Translations under genes and position numbers: made by a program
The notes under the pieces: generated by a model
Told to the model about the DNA's origin: nothing
What the model saw: only the letters and a program-made list of their open reading frames with translations
Databases searched by the model: none
Shown here: one piece after another, positions 58,443 to 64,000 of the stretch
How positions within the stretch are numbered: the stretch's first letter is position 1
How the letters are laid out: each line of letters begins with the position of its first letter
Origin: Auanema rhodensis
Taxonomy: Eukaryota; Nematoda; Chromadorea; Rhabditida; Rhabditidae
Reading direction: 5' to 3'
Assembly (NCBI GenBank): GCA_964057225.1
Contig: OZ059896.1
Location: forward strand, 18,844,501 to 18,908,500
Length of the DNA: 64,000 nucleotides

Positions 58443-58746
58443 TTATTTTTTGTTTTAAAAAAATCATTACCTGATAGTTTACATGTTTTATTCTGTATTA
58501 TCTCATACAATTGAAAAAAATACTAGCAGTAAAACAAATGCAGTGATAATATTCTCGAGAATGTTCCTATTCAGAGTGCGAAAGTATCAAAAATTTCCCG
58601 AAGGTTTTCTCATAAGGTACTAAAATAAAAGTATTATTTCATATTATTATTTTTTCAGACCTAGAATCGATAAAAAAAATCAACTACATTTTAGTGAGTT
58701 ACTGGGTTGGGTTATACAAATTGTCTAATTTGAATGCGATTTACAT

Positions 58747-58819
58747 GGCCTTGTGGCCTAATGGATAAGGCGTCGGACTTCGGATCCGAAGATTGTAGGT
58801 TCGAGTCCTGCCAGGGTCG
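58747..58819 (+). tRNA. tRNA-Arg(TCG), copy R23
   Basis: Consensus gene; TTATTACATATT spacer type. Confidence 0.95.
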
Positions 58820-59123
58820 TTATTTTTTGTTTTAAAAAAATCATTACCTGATAGTTTACATGTTTTATTCTGTATTATCTCATACAATTGAAAAAAATAC
58901 TAGCAGTAAAACAAATGCAGTGATAATATTCTCGAAAATGTTCCTATTCAGAGTGCGAAAGTATCAAAAATTTCCCGAAGGTTTTCTCATAAGGTACTAA
59001 AATAAAAGTATTATTACATATTATTATTTTTTCAGACCTAGAATCGATAAAAAAAATCAACTACATTTTAGTGAGTTACTGGGTTGGGTTATACAAATTG
59101 TCTAATTTGAATGCGATTTACAT

Positions 59124-59196
59124 GGCCTTGTGGCCTAATGGATAAGGCGTCGGACTTCGGATCCGAAGATTGTAGGTTCGAGTCCTGCCAGGGTCG
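59124..59196 (+). tRNA. tRNA-Arg(TCG), copy R24
   Basis: Consensus gene. Confidence 0.95.
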
Positions 59197-59500
59197 TTAT
59201 TTTTTGTTTTAAAAAAATCATTACCTGATAGTTTACATGTTTTATTCTGTATTATCTCATACAATTGAAAAAAATACTAGCAGTAAAACAAATGCAGTGA
59301 TAATATTCTCGAGAATGTTCCTATTCAGAGTGCGAAAGTATCAAAAATTTCCCGAAGGTTTTCTCATAAGGTACTAAAATAAAAGTATTATTTCATATTA
59401 TTATTTTTTCAGACCTAGAATCGATAAAAAAAATCAACTACATTTTAGTGAGTTACTGGGTTGGGTTATACAAATTGTCTAATTTGAATGCGATTTACAT

Positions 59501-59573
59501 GGCCTTGTGGCCTAATGGATAAGGCGTCGGACTTCGGATCCGAAGATTGTAGGTTCGAGTCCTGCCAGGGTCG
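59501..59573 (+). tRNA. tRNA-Arg(TCG), copy R25
   Basis: Consensus gene. Confidence 0.95.
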
Positions 59574-59877
59574 TTATTTTTTGTTTTAAAAAAATCATTA
59601 CCTGATAGTTTACATGTTTTATTCTGTATTATCTCATACAATTGAAAAAAATACTAGCAGTAAAACAAATGCAGTGATAATATTCTCGAGAATGTTCCTA
59701 TTCAGAGTGCGAAAGTATCAAAAATTTCCCGAAGGTTTTCTCATAAGGTATTAAAATAAAAGTATTATTTCATATTATTATTTTTCCAGACCTAGAATCG
59801 ATAAAAAAAATCAAGTACATTTTAGTGAGTTACTGGGTTGGGTTATACAAATTGTCTAATTTGAATGCGATTTACAT

Positions 59878-59950
59878 GGCCTTGTGGCCTAATGGATAAA
59901 GCGTCGGACTTCGGATCCGAAGATTGTAGGTTCGAGTCCTGCCAGGGTCG
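59878..59950 (+). tRNA. tRNA-Arg(TCG), copy R26 (variant)
   Basis: G23 to A (ATAAAGC) breaks the C12-G23 pair of the D stem. Confidence 0.88.
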
Positions 59951-60254
59951 TTATTTTTTGTTTTAAAAAAATCATTACCTGATAGTTTACATGTTTTATT
60001 CTGTATTATCTCATACAATTGAAAAAAATACTAGCAGTAAAACAAATGCAGTGATAATATTCTCGAGAATGTTCCTATTCAGAGTGCGAAAGTATCAAAA
60101 ATTTCCCGAAGGTTTTCTCATAAGGTATTAAAATAAAAGTATTATTTCATATTATTATTTTTCCAGACCTAGAATCGATAAAAAAAATCAAGTACATTTT
60201 AGTGAGTTACTGGGTTGGGTTATACAAATTGTCTAATTTGAATGCGATTTTCAT

Positions 60255-60327
60255 GGCCTTGTGGCCTAATGGATAAGGCGTCGGACTTCGGATCCGAAGA
60301 TTGTAGGTTCGAGTCCTGCCAGGGTCG
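60255..60327 (+). tRNA. tRNA-Arg(TCG), copy R27
   Basis: Consensus gene; 5' flank TTTCAT in place of TTACAT. Confidence 0.95.
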
Positions 60328-60631
60328 TTATTTTTTGTTTCAAAAAAATCATTACCTGATAGTTTACATGTTTTATTCTGTATTATCTCATACAATTGAA
60401 AAAAATACTAGCAGTAAAACAAATGCAGTGATAATATTCTCGAGAATGTTCCTATTCAGAGTGCGAAAGTATCAAAAATTTCCCGAAGGTTCTCTCATAA
60501 GGTATTAAAATAAAAGTATTATTTCATATTATTATTTTTCCAGACCTAGAATCGATAAAAAAAATCAAGTACATTTTAGTGAGTTACTGGGTTGGGTTAT
60601 ACAAATGGTCTAATTTGAATGCGATTTACAT

Positions 60632-60704
60632 GGCCTTGTGGCCTAATGGATAAGGCGTCGGACTTCGGATCCGAAGATTGTAGGTTCGAGTCCTGCCAGG
60701 GTCG
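60632..60704 (+). tRNA. tRNA-Arg(TCG), copy R28
   Basis: Consensus gene; upstream AAATGG in place of AAATTG. Confidence 0.95.
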
Positions 60705-61008
60705 TTATTTTTTGTTTCAAAAAAATCATTACCTGATAGTTTACATGTTTTATTCTGTATTATCTCATACAATTGAAAAAAATACTAGCAGTAAAACAAA
60801 TGCAGTGATAATATTCTCGAAAATGTTCCTATTCAGAGTGCGAAAGTATCAAAAATTTCCCGAAGGTTTTCTCATAAGGTACTAAAATAAAAGTATTATT
60901 TCATATTATTATTTTTTCAGACCTAGAATCGATAAAAAAAATCAACTACATTTTAGTGAGTTACTGGGTTGGGTTATACAAATTGTCTAATTTGAATGCG
61001 ATTTACAT

Positions 61009-61081
61009 GGCCTTGTGGCCTAATGGATAAGGCGTCGGACTTCGGATCCGAAGATTGTAGGTTCGAGTCCTGCCAGGGTCG
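61009..61081 (+). tRNA. tRNA-Arg(TCG), copy R29
   Basis: Consensus gene. Confidence 0.95.
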
Positions 61082-61386
61082 TTATTTTTTGTTTTAAAAA
61101 AATCATTACCTGATAGTTTACATGTTTTATTCTGTATTATCTCATACAATTGAAAAAAATACTAGCAGTAAAACAAATGCAGTGATAATATTCTCGAGAA
61201 TGTTCCTATACAGAGTGAGAAAATATCAAAAATTTCCTGAAGGTTTTCTCAGAAGGTACTGAAATAAAAGTATTATTTCATATTATTATTTTTTCAGACC
61301 TAGAATCGAGACCAAAAAAACCACTACATTTTAGTGAGTTACTGGGTTGGGTTATACAAATTGTCTAATTAGAATGCGATTTACAT

Positions 61387-61459
61387 GGCCTTGTGGCCTA
61401 ATGGATAAGGCGTCGGACTTCGGATCCGAAGATTGTAGGTTCGAGTCCTGCCAGGGTCG
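61387..61459 (+). tRNA. tRNA-Arg(TCG), copy R30
   Basis: Consensus gene; trailer TTACTTTTTG gives a T5 stop. Confidence 0.95.
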
Positions 61460-61763
61460 TTACTTTTTGTTTTAAAAAAATCATTACCTGATAAATTACA
61501 TGTTTTATTCTGTATTATCTCATACAATTGAAAAAAATACTAGCAATAAAACAAATGCAGTGATAATATTCTCGAAAATGTTCCTATTCAGAGTGAGAAA
61601 ATATCAAAAATTTCCCGAAGGTTTTCTCATAAGGTACTAAAATAAAAGTATTATTTCATATTATTATTTTTTCAGACCTAGAATTGATAAAAAAAATCAA
61701 CTACATTTTAGTGAGTTACTGGGTTGGGTTATACAAATTGTCTAATTAGAATGCGATTTACAT

Positions 61764-61836
61764 GGCCTTGTGGCCTAATGGATAAGGCGTCGGACTTCGG
61801 ATCCGAAGATTGTAGGTTCGAGTCCTGCCAGGGTCG
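61764..61836 (+). tRNA. tRNA-Arg(TCG), copy R31
   Basis: Consensus gene. Confidence 0.95.
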
Positions 61837-62140
61837 TTATTTTTTGTTTTAAAAAAATCATTACCTGATAGTTTACATGTTTTATTCTGTATTATCTCAT
61901 ACAATTGAAAAAAATACTAGCAATAAAACAAATGCAGTGATAATATTCTCGAAAATGTTCCTATTCAGAGTGAGAAAATATCAAAAATTTCCCGAAGGTT
62001 TTCTCATAAGGTACTAAAATAAAAGTATTATTTCATATTATTATTTTTTCAGACCTAGAATCGATAAAAAAAATTAACTACATTTTAGTGAGTTACTGGG
62101 TTGGGTTATACAAATTGTCTAATTTGAATGCGATTTACAT

Positions 62141-62213
62141 GGCCTTGTGGCCTAATGGATAAGGCGTCGGACTTCGGATCCGAAGATTGTAGGTTCGAGT
62201 CCTGCCAGGGTCG
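62141..62213 (+). tRNA. tRNA-Arg(TCG), copy R32
   Basis: Consensus gene. Confidence 0.95.
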
Positions 62214-62518
62214 TTATTTTTTGTTTTAAAAAAATCATTACCTGATAGTTTACATGTTTTATTCTGTATTATCTCATACAATTGAAAAAAATACTAGCAG
62301 TAAAACAAATGCAGTGATAATATTCTCGAGAATGTTCCTATTCAGAGTGAGAAAATATCAAAAATTTCCTGAAGGTTTTCTCAGAAGGTACTGAAATAAA
62401 AGTATTATTTCATATTATTATTTTTTCAGACCTAGAATCGAGACCAAAAAAACCACTACATTTTAGTGAGTTACTGGGTTGGGTTATACAAATTGTCTAA
62501 TTAGAATGCGATTTACAT

Positions 62519-62591
62519 GGCCTTGTGGCCTAATGGATAAGGCGTCGGACTTCGGATCCGAAGATTGTAGGTTCGAGTCCTGCCAGGGTCG
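62519..62591 (+). tRNA. tRNA-Arg(TCG), copy R33
   Basis: Consensus gene; T5 stop as in R30, three units earlier. Confidence 0.95.
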
Positions 62592-62895
62592 TTACTTTTT
62601 GTTTTAAAAAAATCATTACCTGATAAATTACATGTTTTATTCTGTATTATCTCATACAATTGAAAAAAATACTAGCAATAAAACAAATGCAGTGATAATA
62701 TTCTCGAAAATGTTCCTATTCAGAGTGAGAAAATATCAAAAATTTCCCGAAGGTTTTCTCATAAGGTACTAAAATAAAAGTATTATTTCATATTATTATT
62801 TTTTCAGACCTAGAATCGATAAAAAAAATCAACTACATTTTAGTGAGTTACTGGGTTGGGTTATACAAATTGTCTAATTTGAATGCGATTTACAT

Positions 62896-62968
62896 GGCCT
62901 TGTGGCCTAATGGATAAGGCGTCGGACTTCGGATCCGAAGATTGTAGGTTCGAGTCCTGCCAGGGTCG
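62896..62968 (+). tRNA. tRNA-Arg(TCG), copy R34
   Basis: Consensus gene. Confidence 0.95.
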
Positions 62969-63272
62969 TTATTTTTTGTTTTAAAAAAATCATTACCTGA
63001 TAGTTTACATGTTTTATTCTGTATTATCTCATACAATTGAAAAAAATACTAGCAGTAAAACAAATGCAGTGATAATATTCTCGAGAATGTTCCTATTCAG
63101 AGTGCGAAAGTATCAAAAATTTCCCGAAGGTTTTCTCATAAGGTATTAAAATAAAAGTATTATTTCATATTATTATTTTTCCAGACCTAGAATCGATAAA
63201 AAAAATCAAGTACATTTTAGTGAGTTACTGGGTTGGGTTATACAAATTGTCTAATTTGAATGCGATTTACAT

Positions 63273-63345
63273 GGCCTTGTGGCCTAATGGATAAGGCGTC
63301 GGACTTCGGATCCGAAGATTGTAGGTTCGAGTCCTGCCAGGGTCG
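63273..63345 (+). tRNA. tRNA-Arg(TCG), copy R35
   Basis: Consensus gene. Confidence 0.95.
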
Positions 63346-63649
63346 TTATTTTTTGTTTTAAAAAAATCATTACCTGATAGTTTACATGTTTTATTCTGTA
63401 TTATCTCATACAATTGAAAAAAATACTAGCAGTAAAACAAATGCAGTGATAATATTCTCGAGAATGTTCCTATTCAGAGTGCGAAAGTATCAAAAATTTC
63501 CCGAAGGTTTTCTCATAAGGTATTAAAATAAAAGTATTATTTCATATTATTATTTTTCCAGACCTAGAATCGATAAAAAAAATCAAGTACATTTTAGTGA
63601 GTTACTGGGTTGGGTTATACAAATTGTCTAATTTGAATGCGATTTTCAT

Positions 63650-63722
63650 GGCCTTGTGGCCTAATGGATAAGGCGTCGGACTTCGGATCCGAAGATTGTA
63701 GGTTCGAGTCCTGCCAGGGTCG
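63650..63722 (+). tRNA. tRNA-Arg(TCG), copy R36
   Basis: Consensus gene; the TTTCAT flank and downstream GGTTCTCTC match R27, nine units earlier. Confidence 0.95.
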
Positions 63723-64000
63723 TTATTTTTTGTTTCAAAAAAATCATTACCTGATAGTTTACATGTTTTATTCTGTATTATCTCATACAATTGAAAAAAA
63801 TACTAGCAGTAAAACAAATGCAGTGATAATATTCTCGAGAATGTTCCTATTCAGAGTGCGAAAGTATCAAAAATTTCCCGAAGGTTCTCTCATAAGGTAT
63901 TAAAATAAAAGTATTATTTCATATTATTATTTTTCCAGACCTAGAATCGATAAAAAAAATCAAGTACATTTTAGTGAGTTACTGGGTTGGGTTATACAAA

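Larger units (their letters stand above)
50187..64000 (+). repeat. tRNA-Arg(TCG) tandem array, plus-strand block C (36 genes, continues)
   Basis: Thirty-six genes, nearly all spaced exactly 377 bp (378 bp at 61009 to 61387). Spacer markers recur at multiples of 377: a TTATTACATATT variant follows R3, R17, R20 and R23, and a GCGAAACTATC variant lies at the block start and after R11 and R14. This implies repeated copying of multi-unit blocks. The last spacer runs off the window. Confidence 0.95.

Noticed and set aside
7849..64000. Could the regular repeat-spacer pattern be a CRISPR array?
   Set aside because: The repeated 73-bp part is a perfect tRNA and the spacers are themselves nearly identical; the genome is eukaryotic.

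Overview
This is AT-rich nuclear DNA from a eukaryote, most likely an invertebrate animal. It has no bacterial operons or ribosome binding sites. It carries Pol III type tRNA genes with A and B boxes, oligo-T stops and no encoded CCA, and several Ty3/gypsy LTR retroelements. A nematode or arthropod is plausible, but nothing in the window fixes the group.

Most of the window is a tandem array of one gene: tRNA-Arg with anticodon TCG, which reads CGA codons. Each copy sits in a unit of about 377 bp. I count 103 full-length copies and three fragments. From 7849 to 19478 the 17 intact copies are on the minus strand. At 19479-19500 the array flips, and all later copies are on the plus strand: 42 copies at 19501-35584, 8 at 46008-48963, and 36 from 50187 to the window end, where the array continues. 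Units are nearly identical and form higher-order repeats of 2, 3, 6 and more units, a sign of recent unequal exchange.

Retroelements border or interrupt the array. (1) Positions 1-3917 (minus): gag-protease-RT-RNase H of a Ty3/gypsy element, with one in-frame stop in RT, running off the left edge. (2) Positions 5529-7848 (plus): remains of an LTR element with a frameshifted gag-like region, an orphan 200-aa ORF and a 3' LTR that abuts the array. (3) Positions 8500-10764 and a second copy at 12170-14434: a rearranged pol fragment (plus) fused to an LTR with its leader (minus), carried in a 3670-bp tandem duplication with the tRNA units. (4) Positions 35585-46007 (minus): an LTR-bounded Ty3/gypsy element with 337-bp LTRs, an ATTT target duplication and a tRNA-Gln type primer site. 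It is inserted 5-8 bp upstream of a tRNA gene. Its reading frames run gag, envelope-like glycoprotein, protease, RT, RNase H and a truncated integrase, so the envelope-like part lies between gag and pol.

Element 4 is broken by a 148-bp fold-back inversion at 39629-40028 and lacks most of its integrase. Its leader and gag start are repeated in inverted orientation at 49007-50186, beyond the 8-copy tRNA block. The region therefore combines a tRNA-gene satellite with retroelements integrated into it and later amplified and rearranged along with it.
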